Origin: Palleronia rufa
GTDB taxonomy: Bacteria; Pseudomonadota; Alphaproteobacteria; Rhodobacterales; Rhodobacteraceae
Assembly (NCBI RefSeq): GCF_000743715.1
Contig: NZ_JQEY01000010.1
Coordinates: 39,885-72,816 of the forward strand
Length of the DNA: 32,932 bases
Reading direction: 5' to 3'
The position numbers and the translations under genes were made by a program. The number at the start of each line of letters is the position of its first letter. Position 1 is the stretch's first letter. The notes under the pieces are model-generated. The model was not told the origin of the DNA and did not search any database. It was given only the letters and a program-made list of their open reading frames with translations. Below are positions 17,426 to 25,643 of the stretch, piece by piece.

Positions 17426-18393
17426 GACATCTCATCCAGCGCCATGCCGTTCCCCTGTTCGAGGGACGCGAATCGCGCAGGCATCGACCGGTCCCGCTCT
17501 GGCGCCTCTATGCCCGGGCGCTGTCCGCCCGGGTGCGGATGGGCGGCGGCCAGGTCCGCTCGGTCCGGCATTTCGTGCAGTTCGTCGGCTTTCCGCGGTC
17601 CGGACACTCGCTGATCGGCTCGCTCCTCGATGCCCATCCCCAGGCCACGATCAGCCATGAGCTGGACACCATGGGGCTGATCCACAAGGGCGTGCCGTTC
17701 GCGGTGATCGCAGGCCTGATCCGCGCCAACGCCGCCGCCTTTTCGGCCGACGGGCGCTGGTGGAACGGATTTTCCTACCGGGTGCCGGCGGCGGGCACGG
17801 CCAGAGGCGCGCCGCTGACGGTGATCGGCGACAAGAAGGGCGACTGGGCGGCGCGCTGGTGCGGCAAGGATCCGTCGCTTCTGGACCGCCTGGCCCGGTC
17901 CGGCGCGCGGTCGCCGCGCTGGCTTCTGGTGGTGCGCCATCCGCTGGACAACATCGCCACCATGTCCCTGCGGCGCGGCGGCACCTACGACCGGCTGCGA
18001 ATCGCGTCGGCAAGCGGTGCCTCGTTCCGGACCGCGCTCGATGCCGCGAAGGCGCAGGGCAAGGTGGCCCGCGCGGCCTCCGACGAGATGATCGAGGACT
18101 ACCGCGCGCTCTGCACCGCCATCGCGGAGATGAAGCGCGCCATCGACCCGGCCGCCTGGCACCAACTGACCTATGAGACCTTCATCCGCGACCCGGAGCC
18201 GGGATTGACCGCGCTGCTGGAGTTCCTGGAGCTGCCGGCAGAGCCGGAGTTCCTGCGCGCCTGCACCGGAATCCTGCACGAAAGCCCCAACCGCAGCCGC
18301 GACGCGGTAACCTGGACCGATGCCCAGCTGGAAAGCGTGGACGCCATTTGCCGCGAATTCGACTTCCTGAACGGATATGCCGATGCCCTTTGA
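17422..18393 (+). CDS. Sulfotransferase-family protein, possible CTG start
   Basis: The protein (323 residues from CTG 17422) has a clear PAPS-binding loop, FVGFPRSGHSLIGSLLDAHP (about 54-73), and a 3'-phosphate motif LLVVRHPLDNIATMSL near 170. The C-terminal helices match the sulfotransferase fold. It should transfer sulfate to a glycan or other acceptor in the cytoplasm. The start is uncertain. The frame has no ATG, GTG or TTG near the strong ribosome-binding site at 17404-17412; the candidates are CTG 17422, overlapping the previous stop, or GTG 17533 / ATG 17539, only 14-16 residues before the PAPS loop. The segment between them (LWRLYARALSARV) is folded-protein-like. It overlaps the next gene by 17 bp. 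Confidence 0.8.
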   Translation: MRHLIQRHAVPLFEGRESRRHRPVPLWRLYARALSARVRMGGGQVRSVRHFVQFVGFPRSGHSLIGSLLDAHPQATISHELDTMGLIHKGVPFAVIAGLIRANAAAFSADGRWWNGFSYRVPAAGTARGAPLTVIGDKKGDWAARWCGKDPSLLDRLARSGARSPRWLLVVRHPLDNIATMSLRRGGTYDRLRIASASGASFRTALDAAKAQGKVARAASDEMIEDYRALCTAIAEMKRAIDPAAWHQLTYETFIRDPEPGLTALLEFLELPAEPEFLRACTGILHESPNRSRDAVTWTDAQLESVDAICREFDFLNGYADAL

Positions 18394-19342
18394 CCCCGGC
18401 GCCGGCCCGCGCCTGATCTCTTGCATCGGGGTGGAGTCGGATCTGGCGCTGCTGCCGCATTTCCTGGGCCACTACGCCGACCTGGGAATTCGCGCCGACC
18501 GGATGCACCTGATCCTGCAATCCGCCGAGCCGGATCATCCGGCGCTCGACGCGGCGCGGGACGTGCTCGGCCGGTTCGGGGTAACGCCCCATGAGGTCTG
18601 GATCGCCCCCTATACGAGCGACGGAATGTGGCAGAAGCGGCGCGAGGTCCAGGCCAGCGTCTCAGCAGACGGCGACTGGATCCTCAGCGCCGATGCCGAC
18701 GAGTTCCACGAGTATCCGGAGCCGCTGCCGGATTTCCTGAACCGCTGCGCCGCGCTGGGCGTCACCTGCACGCAGGGGGTGTTCATCGACCGGCTGGCCC
18801 CCGGCGGGGCGCTGGCGCAGATCGACCCCTCCCCTGCCCTGTCCGCGCAGTTTCCGGTCATGGCGGACGTGATCGCGCGCGTCGGGGGGACCGGACGGCA
18901 TCACAATCGCTACGGGACGGTCAAGCTGATGGCGATCCGGTCGCATGTCATGCCCAGCCGCGGCGGGCACCATCCGCTGGGCGGGCAGGCGGGGGTGGTG
19001 CATCTCTTCGGCCGGCCCCTGGCGGAGTTCTCCCGGATCGAGACGCCCGCCTTCCGCTTCCGCGTGCCGCTGCGGGTGCATCACTACCACTGGACCGCGG
19101 GACTGGCCGCCAGCCTCGAGCGACGCCTTGCCACGCCCGGCGTCAGCGCCGCGGGGCAGGAATACGGCGCGAAGATCCTGGCACATCTGAAGGAGCACGG
19201 CGGCGTGGATCTCGACCAGGTGGCGACGACCCGATCGGAAATTTCCCGCTGGCCGCTCCGGCTGGCCGCCATGCGGATGGAGTCGCGGGTCCGCCTGCAG
19301 GCCCGGCGCGTCCGTCACCGCCTGTCGCGGGTGCGTCCGTGA
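18377..19342 (+). CDS. Glycosyltransferase, GT2-like (Glyco_tranf_2_4 type)
   Basis: This 321-residue protein resembles the GT2-related Glyco_tranf_2_4 / GT92 group. The first half has LISCIGVESDLALLPHFLGHY (13-33) and the acidic metal site WILSADADEFHEYP (101-114). Conserved histidines follow in GGTGRHHNRYGTVKLM and in RVHHYHWTAGLAASLERRL. Members transfer a single sugar to a surface glycan; donor and acceptor are unknown. It overlaps the preceding sulfotransferase gene by 17 bp and the next gene by 4 bp (GTGA), so all are translated from one message. ATG 18377 is used; ATG 18383 two codons later is equally possible. Confidence 0.78.
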   Translation: MPMPFDPGAGPRLISCIGVESDLALLPHFLGHYADLGIRADRMHLILQSAEPDHPALDAARDVLGRFGVTPHEVWIAPYTSDGMWQKRREVQASVSADGDWILSADADEFHEYPEPLPDFLNRCAALGVTCTQGVFIDRLAPGGALAQIDPSPALSAQFPVMADVIARVGGTGRHHNRYGTVKLMAIRSHVMPSRGGHHPLGGQAGVVHLFGRPLAEFSRIETPAFRFRVPLRVHHYHWTAGLAASLERRLATPGVSAAGQEYGAKILAHLKEHGGVDLDQVATTRSEISRWPLRLAAMRMESRVRLQARRVRHRLSRVRP

Positions 19343-20538
19343 CCGGCTGGCGCTGCACCCGGTTGACCCGTGGCGGGCCGGACGGGCCGTTCCACAGCCA
19401 CAGCTATTACGATGTGCCCGTCTTCGACGCGACGGGCCGCCGCATCGTCGCGCACCGGATGTCCTTTGCGGGACGCCAGCCGACGCCAGAGGACACCATC
19501 GAGATCGGCCTGATCGACGCCGACCGGCCCGACAGCTGGCAGCCGATCGGCGAGAGCCGGGCCTGGAGCTGGCAGCAGGGACCGCTGGCGCAATGGCTGG
19601 GCGGCGGACCCCGCGTGGTCTGGAACGACCGCGAGGGGCCGGATTTCGTCGCCAGGATCCACGACACCGAAACCGGAGAGACCCGGACGCTCGGCCGGAC
19701 CGTCTATGGCGTCGATCCGGCGGGCACCACCGGCTTTTCGCTCGACATGGGGCGGCTGAACGCGGTCCGGCCGGGCTATGGCTATCCGGGCGGGCCGGAC
19801 GGCACAGCCCTGCCCCGATACCCCGACGACGACGGCGTCTGGCGGGTGGATCTGGAGACCGGGCGGGCCAGGCTGGTCCTGTCGCTGCGCCGCGCGGCGC
19901 GGCTGGTGCGGCCGCGGCTGGGGATGCGCGCGCGCCTACGGCACGGGCTGGCGGGCTACACCTACTGGTTCAACCACGTCAAGGTCGCGCCGGACGGCAG
20001 GCGGTTCACGGTGAAACTGCGCTGGCGCAAGATCGGCGGCCCCTGGAACGAGAGCATGGGCGTCAGCCTGACCTGCGGCGCGGATGGCGACGATCCGCGC
20101 CTGCTGGCCGACGCCACGTCGCATGTGATCTGGCGCGATCCGGAGCATCTCTATTTCTGGCGGCGCGGCGCGGTCGAGGTCTTTCGGGACGAGGCCGCCG
20201 GGGGGCGGAAGGTCGGCACCATCGCGCCCGATCTGATCGACGCCAACGTGCATATCCGTCACCTGGACGCGAACGCCCGGCATTTCGTGCTCGATACCCC
20301 CTACCGCGAAGAGATCGACCTGCTGACGCTGGACACCCGGACCGGGACGCATCGCCGGATCGCGACGTTTCCGGGCCACGTGCCGCGCCGGGGTCCGTTC
20401 CGCTGCGACCTGCACCCCTGCCCCAGCCCGGACGGACGCCGGATCGTCGTGACCTCCCTGCGGGACGGCGGGCGGCAGATCTATCTTCTGGAAGCGACGG
20501 AGGACGGCGACGCGGCTGCGGCCGGCCGGGCGGGCTGA
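19339..20538 (+). CDS. Predicted beta-propeller protein of unknown function
   Basis: The 399-residue product starts at a GTG that overlaps the previous stop by 4 bp (GTGA). It has repeated blade-like units: HSHSYYDVPVFDATGRRIVA, ARIHDTETGETRTLG, GVWRVDLETGRARLVLSL, HVKVAPDGRRFTVKLRW and CHPCP-like SPDGRRIVVTSL. These are typical of TolB/PD40-like propellers or oligogalacturonate-lyase-like folds. No signal peptide is visible, so a periplasmic role is not supported. Located last in an operon of two glycosyltransferases and a sulfotransferase, it may bind or modify the glycan, but no catalytic residues can be named. It ends at the hairpin shared with mtlK. I do not recognise a named family member. 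Confidence 0.75.
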   Translation: MTGWRCTRLTRGGPDGPFHSHSYYDVPVFDATGRRIVAHRMSFAGRQPTPEDTIEIGLIDADRPDSWQPIGESRAWSWQQGPLAQWLGGGPRVVWNDREGPDFVARIHDTETGETRTLGRTVYGVDPAGTTGFSLDMGRLNAVRPGYGYPGGPDGTALPRYPDDDGVWRVDLETGRARLVLSLRRAARLVRPRLGMRARLRHGLAGYTYWFNHVKVAPDGRRFTVKLRWRKIGGPWNESMGVSLTCGADGDDPRLLADATSHVIWRDPEHLYFWRRGAVEVFRDEAAGGRKVGTIAPDLIDANVHIRHLDANARHFVLDTPYREEIDLLTLDTRTGTHRRIATFPGHVPRRGPFRCDLHPCPSPDGRRIVVTSLRDGGRQIYLLEATEDGDAAAAGRAG

Positions 20539-20566
20539 CCGGATCCGGATCTCCGCCCGGTCAGCC
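20533..20566. terminator. Two-way hairpin containing both convergent stop codons
   Basis: GGCTGACCGG (20533-20542) and CCGGTCAGCC (20557-20566) form a perfect 10-bp stem with a 14-base loop. The left arm holds the TGA of the propeller gene and the right arm holds the stop of mtlK, which read the same in both directions. There is no T-run. Confidence 0.55.
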
Positions 20567-22030
20567 GCGCGTGTAGGCCGCGAGCGCCGCCTCGGCGCCT
20601 TCTGACCAGATCGTTTCGAGCCAGCGTGCGAAGGGCGCCGCGATACGGTCGTCGCCGGCCAGCCGGCCGTAGATCCGGCGCTGCTCCAGCCACGTGCGGG
20701 GGGTGTGCCGCGCGGCGGCCGCGGCGGCGGTCAATTCATCCCAGAACGGATCGTTGGGCGCGATGGCCGAGCCGTCCTGGCGCGTTCCCGCGCACATCCG
20801 CGCCCACAGTGCCTCGACCAGGGCCAGGCCCTCGACCGGCGCGCCGGCGGCGAGCGCGTCCCGGATCGTCGGCACGATGAAGCCTGCGTGGCGGGACGAG
20901 CCGTCGAAGGCCACCCGGCGCGTCGTGTCGCGGATCTCCGGGTTCGAGAACCGCCGGTCCGTGAGGTCCACATAGGCAAGCCCGTCCATATCCGGCACGG
21001 CGTTCACATGGGGGACGATCTCCTGCGTCGCGACCTTGCGAAAGAGCGCGTGGATCAGCGGATGCGCCATGCAATCGGCGATCGTCTCGACGCCGAGGAT
21101 CTCACCGGCGTTGGCGATCACCTGATGGCCACCGTTGAGAATCCGGATCTTCATGGATTCGTAGGCATGGACGTCGTCGGTGAATGTCGCGCCGACCCGG
21201 TCCCAGTCCGGGCGGCCGGCGCAAAAGCGGTCCTCAAGCACCCATTGGCGGAAGTTCTCATGGGTCACCGGCACCTGGTCGGCGATGCCGTGGTCCCGCG
21301 CCAGGGCGAGTTCCGCCGGACCGGTGGCCGGCACGATGCAGTCCACCATCGAATTGGGAAAGGTGCAGCCATCCGCGATCCAGGCCGCAAGATCGGGGTC
21401 CGACAGACGGGCCAGACCAAGGACGGTCTGCCGCAGGATGTCACCGTTGCCCTGCAAGTTATCGCAGCTCTGACAGGTGAACGGGCCCAGCCCCCCTGCC
21501 CGGCGGCGGCGGAGGGCGGCGATCATCGCGCCGAACGCGGTCCGGGGGGTGTCGGGGGCTGCCGCGTCGTGAACGATGTCGGGATGCCCGGCGTCGAAGC
21601 CGCCGTCCCCGGTCAGGTAATAGCCGCCCTCCGTTACGGTCAGCGACACGATGCGGATGCCGGGCATGGCCATGTGGGCGATCAGCGCGGCGTTGTCCTC
21701 CTCCACCGGCACATAGCCGATCATGGCGCCCGTCACCTCCACCGACTTGCCGGCGGGGTCGAGCTCTATGAGCGTCGTCAGGCAGTCCTGGTCCAGCATC
21801 TTGCGCCGCGCCTCCGCGTCGCCGGGGCGCACGCCCGCGCCCAGGATCGCCCAGTCGTGATCATGCCCCTGGTCGAACAGGCGGTGCAGGTACCAGGCCT
21901 GATGGGCGCGGTGGAAATTGCCCAGGCCGATATGCACGATCCCCGGCGACAGGTCGTCCCGCGCATAGGCGGGCACGCGGACACCATCGGGAAGATCGCG
22001 CAGGGTCGAAAGCGAAAGGGGCGTGGGCAT
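20561..22030 (-). CDS. mtlK: Mannitol 2-dehydrogenase
   Basis: MtlK oxidises D-mannitol to D-fructose with NAD in the cytoplasm. The 489-residue protein is a polyol-specific long-chain dehydrogenase. The N-terminal Rossmann domain carries IVHIGLGNFHRAHQAWYLHRL, followed by TCQSCDNLQGNG, and the catalytic KxxxxNxxH pattern is in MKIRILNGGHQVIA. The length fits mannitol 2-dehydrogenase and fructuronate reductase; context favours mannitol. It is the last gene of the leftward polyol operon, 33 bp after smoS, as in R. sphaeroides. In that organism kinase genes follow, but here the operon stops at the shared hairpin. Related D-arabinitol or fructuronate activity cannot be excluded from sequence. 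Confidence 0.9.
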   Translation of the reverse strand: MPTPLSLSTLRDLPDGVRVPAYARDDLSPGIVHIGLGNFHRAHQAWYLHRLFDQGHDHDWAILGAGVRPGDAEARRKMLDQDCLTTLIELDPAGKSVEVTGAMIGYVPVEEDNAALIAHMAMPGIRIVSLTVTEGGYYLTGDGGFDAGHPDIVHDAAAPDTPRTAFGAMIAALRRRRAGGLGPFTCQSCDNLQGNGDILRQTVLGLARLSDPDLAAWIADGCTFPNSMVDCIVPATGPAELALARDHGIADQVPVTHENFRQWVLEDRFCAGRPDWDRVGATFTDDVHAYESMKIRILNGGHQVIANAGEILGVETIADCMAHPLIHALFRKVATQEIVPHVNAVPDMDGLAYVDLTDRRFSNPEIRDTTRRVAFDGSSRHAGFIVPTIRDALAAGAPVEGLALVEALWARMCAGTRQDGSAIAPNDPFWDELTAAAAAARHTPRTWLEQRRIYGRLAGDDRIAAPFARWLETIWSEGAEAALAAYTRG

Positions 22031-22063
22031 CGGGCATCCTTGGGCATGGTGTCCGGGCGGGCG

Positions 22064-22837
22064 TCAGCTCATCCACTGGCCGCCGTCGACGTTGTAGGTC
22101 TGGCTGACGATGTAATCGGCCTCTGAAGAGGCCAGGAATACCGCCATGCCGGTCAGGTCTGCGGGCACGGCAAAGCGGCCCGCGGGAACGCCGGCCTCGA
22201 CCTCCGCGCGTTTCTGGCCGGGCTTCTTGCCTTCGAGCTTGGCGAACATCGCGTCCACATGCTCCCAGTGGGCGCCGTCGACGACGCCGGGGGCGATGGC
22301 GTTCACGTTGATGCCGTGGCGGATCAGGTTCAGCCCCGCGGACTGGGTCAGGGAGATGACCGCCGCCTTGGTCGAACAATAGACCGCGACCAGGGCTTCG
22401 CCACGGCGGCCCGCCTGACTGGCCATGTTGATGATCTTGCCGCCGTGGCCCTGGGCGATCATCTGCCGCGCGGCCGCCTGCAGGGTAAAGAGTGTTCCGG
22501 CCACGTTGACGGCATAGAGCTTTTCGTAGCTCTCCCTCGTGATGTCCGCGATCTCGGCCGCGTCGAAGAGCGCGGCGTTGTTGACCAGAATATCGAGCTT
22601 GCCGGCCCTCTCGACAACCGTGGCCACGGCGCCGTCGATGCTCTCCTGCCGGCTCACGTCCATCCGAACGGCATAGGCACCCCGCCCGATGTCACGAGCC
22701 GCCGCTTCGGCCGCGTCGAGATTGACGTCGCCGATCGCGACGACAGCACCTTCCTGTGCGTAGGCATCCGCGAACCCCTTGCCGATGCCGCGCGCGGCGC
22801 CGGTGATAAGGGCGGATTTGCCGTCGAGCCGTTTCAT
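22064..22837 (-). CDS. smoS: Sorbitol (polyol) dehydrogenase, SDR family
   Basis: This 257-residue classical short-chain dehydrogenase oxidises D-sorbitol to fructose (and galactitol to tagatose in the R. sphaeroides enzyme) with NAD. The cofactor motif is TGAARGIG (12-19), followed by the NNAA motif and the catalytic Ser ([12 protein letters not shown]) and YCSTK, giving the Tyr-x-x-x-Lys pair. Segments such as [17 protein letters not shown] and [20 protein letters not shown] match the SmoS protein I know from R. sphaeroides closely. The ATG overlaps the stop of smoK by 4 bp. It lies between the transporter ATPase and mtlK in the operon. Confidence 0.94.
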   Translation of the reverse strand: MKRLDGKSALITGAARGIGKGFADAYAQEGAVVAIGDVNLDAAEAAARDIGRGAYAVRMDVSRQESIDGAVATVVERAGKLDILVNNAALFDAAEIADITRESYEKLYAVNVAGTLFTLQAAARQMIAQGHGGKIINMASQAGRRGEALVAVYCSTKAAVISLTQSAGLNLIRHGINVNAIAPGVVDGAHWEHVDAMFAKLEGKKPGQKRAEVEAGVPAGRFAVPADLTGMAVFLASSEADYIVSQTYNVDGGQWMS

Positions 22838-23838
22838 GCGATGCGAAGGCCCCGGTCGTCGAAGCGGTGGATCTTGTCGGGCTGCGGCGAGAGGTGGATC
22901 GTGTCGCCGTGACTCAGGCCGACCTCTCCGCCGGCGCGCACTGTCATCGGTTCGTCCATCTCGTCCAGATGGACATGGAAGAACGTATCCGATCCCAGGT
23001 GCTCGGCCACGCCGACCTTGCCGGTGAAGGTCCCACCCGAGTCCACGACCTGCAGATGCTCCGGGCGGACGCCGATGGTCCGGGCATCGTGCTTGCGGGC
23101 GATATCGCCCTCGATCAGGTTCATCTTGGGGCTGCCGATGAAGCCCGCCACGAAGGTGTTGCGCGGTGTCTTGTAAAGCTCCAGCGGACTGCCGACCTGC
23201 TCGATGTTGCCGGCGCGCAGGACCACGATCTTGTCGGCCATGGTCATCGCCTCGACCTGATCGTGGGTCACGTAGACCATGGTCGTCTCAAGGCGCTTGT
23301 GCAGTTCGGAGATCTCCAGCCGCATCCCCACGCGAAGGGCGGCGTCGAGGTTCGACAGCGGCTCATCGAAGAGAAAAGCGGCGGGTTCGCGGACGATGGC
23401 GCGGCCGATGGCCACTCGCTGGCGCTGGCCGCCCGACAGCTGCCCGGGCCGGCGGTCCAGATAGTCGGTGAGGTTGAGCACCTCCGCGGCCTTGCTGATC
23501 TTCTCGTCCTGCTCTTCCTGGGACATGCCGGCCATCTTCATCGGAAAGGCGATGTTCTTGCGCACCGACATGTGCGGATAGAGCGCGTAGGACTGGAACA
23601 CCATGGCCAGGCCGCGCTTGGCCGGCGGCAGGTCGGTGGCGGGCTTGCCGTCGATGCGGATCTCTCCGCCCGACACGTCCTCAAGCCCGGCGATCAGGCG
23701 CAGCAGCGTGGACTTGCCGCAGCCCGACGGCCCGACGAAGACCACGAACTCTCCGTCCTCGATGGTCAGGTCAAGGGGTGGGATGACCTCTACGTCGCCG
23801 AACTTCTTCTGCACTTTCTCAAGCGTGATGCGTCCCAT
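22834..23838 (-). CDS. smoK: Polyol ABC importer ATPase
   Basis: The 334-residue protein is a MalK/UgpC-type ATPase that powers sorbitol/mannitol import. Walker A is GPSGCGKST (36-44), the signature is [14 protein letters not shown] (about 135-148), and Walker B with D-loop is [12 protein letters not shown]. The switch histidine is in [13 protein letters not shown]-terminal TOBE-type regulatory domain (about 240-334, including [11 protein letters not shown]) is typical of sugar importers. The start ATG at 23838 follows smoG by 12 bp and has GGAGA upstream. It ends with a 4-bp overlap into smoS. Confidence 0.95.
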   Translation of the reverse strand: MGRITLEKVQKKFGDVEVIPPLDLTIEDGEFVVFVGPSGCGKSTLLRLIAGLEDVSGGEIRIDGKPATDLPPAKRGLAMVFQSYALYPHMSVRKNIAFPMKMAGMSQEEQDEKISKAAEVLNLTDYLDRRPGQLSGGQRQRVAIGRAIVREPAAFLFDEPLSNLDAALRVGMRLEISELHKRLETTMVYVTHDQVEAMTMADKIVVLRAGNIEQVGSPLELYKTPRNTFVAGFIGSPKMNLIEGDIARKHDARTIGVRPEHLQVVDSGGTFTGKVGVAEHLGSDTFFHVHLDEMDEPMTVRAGGEVGLSHGDTIHLSPQPDKIHRFDDRGLRIA

Positions 23839-23850
23839 GGGAAGGTCTCC

Positions 23851-24681
23851 TTATTTGACCGCGCCGAAGGTCAGGCCGCGGACGAGCTGTTTCTGGGAGA
23901 ACCAGCCCATGATGAGGATCGGCGCGATGGCCATGGTCGATGCCGCGCTGAGCTTGGCGTAGAACAGGCCCTCGGGCGAGGAATAGCTGGCGATGAAGGC
24001 GGTCAGCGGCGCCGCGTTCGAGGCGGTCAGGTTGAGGGTCCAGAACGCCTCGTTCCAGGCCAGGATGATGTTGAGCAGCAGTGTCGAGGCGATGCCCGGA
24101 ACGGCCATGGGGGTCAGGACATAGATGATCTCCGACTGCAGGCCGGCGCCGTCCATCCGCGCGGCTTCCAGGATCTCGCCGGGGATTTCCTTGAAGTAGG
24201 TGTAGAGCATCCAGATGATGATCGGCAGGTTGATGAGCATGAGCACGATCACCAGGCCGGTCCGCGTGTCCAGAAGCCCCCAGTCGCGGAAGATCAGGTA
24301 GAGCGGGACCAGCACGCCCACGGGGGGCAGCATCTTGGTGGAGAGCATCCACATCAGCACGTTCTTGGTCTGCTTGCCGGGAACGAAGGCCATGGCCCAG
24401 GCGGCGGGGACCGCGATCAGAAGGCCCAGTACCGTCGATCCCACCGAGATGATGACCGAGTTCCAGAAGTGGCGGAAGTAGTTCGACCGCTCCTGAACGG
24501 CGCCGTAGTTCTCGAACGTCCAGTCGAAGAAGAACCAGACCGGCGGATCGGCGATGGCCGTCGCTTCGGATTTGAAGCTGGTCAGGAAGGTCCACAGGAT
24601 CGGGAAGAAGATCAGGATCCCGATACCGGCGCCGATGGCGGTGTTGACCGCCTTGCGGCCGGGGGTGATTGCGCGTGCCAT
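23851..24681 (-). CDS. smoG: Polyol ABC importer permease 2 (MalG-like)
   Basis: This 276-residue inner membrane protein has about six hydrophobic helices, starting with IGILIFFPILWTFLTSF. The EAA loop that contacts the ATPase reads EIPGEILEAARMDGAG (about residues 175-190). It pairs with SmoF to form the channel for sorbitol and mannitol. Length and order match MalG-type permeases. It starts 12 bp after smoF with GAGGGG close to the ATG. Confidence 0.94.
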   Translation of the reverse strand: MARAITPGRKAVNTAIGAGIGILIFFPILWTFLTSFKSEATAIADPPVWFFFDWTFENYGAVQERSNYFRHFWNSVIISVGSTVLGLLIAVPAAWAMAFVPGKQTKNVLMWMLSTKMLPPVGVLVPLYLIFRDWGLLDTRTGLVIVLMLINLPIIIWMLYTYFKEIPGEILEAARMDGAGLQSEIIYVLTPMAVPGIASTLLLNIILAWNEAFWTLNLTASNAAPLTAFIASYSSPEGLFYAKLSAASTMAIAPILIMGWFSQKQLVRGLTFGAVK

Positions 24682-24693
24682 AGTGTCCCCTCC

Positions 24694-25566
24694 TCAGGCG
24701 TCCAGGTTCTTGCCGATCATCCGCATCAGGAAGATCGCGACGATGTTGGCCAGGATGATGGCGACGACGCCGCCGGCGGATCCCGTCCCCACGTCGAACC
24801 TGAGCAGGCTCTCGGCATAGACGAGGTAGGTCAGGTTGGTGGAGGCGACCCCGGGGCCGCCGTTGGTGGTGACCAGGATCTCCGCGAAGATCGACAGAAG
24901 AAAGATCGTCTGGATCAGGATGACCACGGTGATGGCGCGGGCCAGGTGCGGGAGCGTGATATAGAAGAAGCGTGAGAACGCGCTGGCCCCGTCCATCTCG
25001 GCGGCTTCCATCTGGTCGCTGTCGAGCGATTGCATGGCGGTCAGCAGGATCAGCGTGGCGAAGGGCAGCCATTGCCAGCTGACGATGCCGATGATCGAGG
25101 CGAGCGGGGCCTGGGTCAGGAAATCGAAGGGCTGCAGACCCAGAAGGTCGGCGCCATAGGCAAAGAGACCGTTCACGGGATTCATGAACATGTTCTTCCA
25201 CACCAGCGCCGACACGGTCGGCATGATGAAGAACGGCGAGATCACCATGATGCGGATGATGCCCGTCCCCCACATGGGCTGGGCCAGAAGCACGGCCAGC
25301 CCGATGCCGCCGCCGACGGTGATGATGAGCACGCCGACCACCAGCAGCAGGGTGTTGACGATGGCGGCCTGGAACGCCGGATCGGTCAGGAAATAGCTGT
25401 AGTTGTCGAAGCCGACGAACGGATTGTCGCCTGGCATCAGAAGGTTGTATCGCAAGAAGGAAAACCAGAGCGTCATCGCCAGCGGGACGACCATCCAGGC
25501 CAGAAGCAGGATGACAGACGGGGCGATCATGAATCGCGCGGCGGCGCGGGAATGCTGCGTGGCCAT
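24694..25566 (-). CDS. smoF: Polyol ABC importer permease 1 (MalF-like)
   Basis: The 290-residue protein is the other channel subunit. It has an N-terminal helix (MIAPSVILLLAWMVVPLAMTLW) and five more hydrophobic segments. The EAA loop reads QMEAAEMDGASAFSRF (about residues 195-210). It lacks the long periplasmic insert of E. coli MalF, as is usual for this importer group. It follows smoE after a 77-bp gap that holds a strong hairpin. Confidence 0.94.
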   Translation of the reverse strand: MATQHSRAAARFMIAPSVILLLAWMVVPLAMTLWFSFLRYNLLMPGDNPFVGFDNYSYFLTDPAFQAAIVNTLLLVVGVLIITVGGGIGLAVLLAQPMWGTGIIRIMVISPFFIMPTVSALVWKNMFMNPVNGLFAYGADLLGLQPFDFLTQAPLASIIGIVSWQWLPFATLILLTAMQSLDSDQMEAAEMDGASAFSRFFYITLPHLARAITVVILIQTIFLLSIFAEILVTTNGGPGVASTNLTYLVYAESLLRFDVGTGSAGGVVAIILANIVAIFLMRMIGKNLDA

Positions 25567-25599
25567 TGGCGTGCCCTTCCGAAATGATGCCGTGAGGTC

Positions 25600-25625
25600 G
25601 GTGGGGGGCCGTGCGCCCCCCCACC
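25600..25625 (-). promoter_or_regulatory. Intercistronic hairpin between smoE and smoF
   Basis: GGTGGGGGG (25600-25608) and CCCCCCACC (25617-25625) form a perfect 9-bp, all-GC-rich stem with an 8-base loop, 18 bp after the smoE stop codon. In binding-protein importers such hairpins often protect the upstream message or partly end transcription, so that more binding protein than permease is made. That role is inferred here. Confidence 0.55.
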
Positions 25626-25643
25626 CTGGATCGTCGGCCGGTG

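Noticed and set aside
22867-24975. 702-codon plus-strand frame
   Set aside because: It is antisense to smoK and smoG and very rich in His, Asp, Gly and Arg; it is a shadow.
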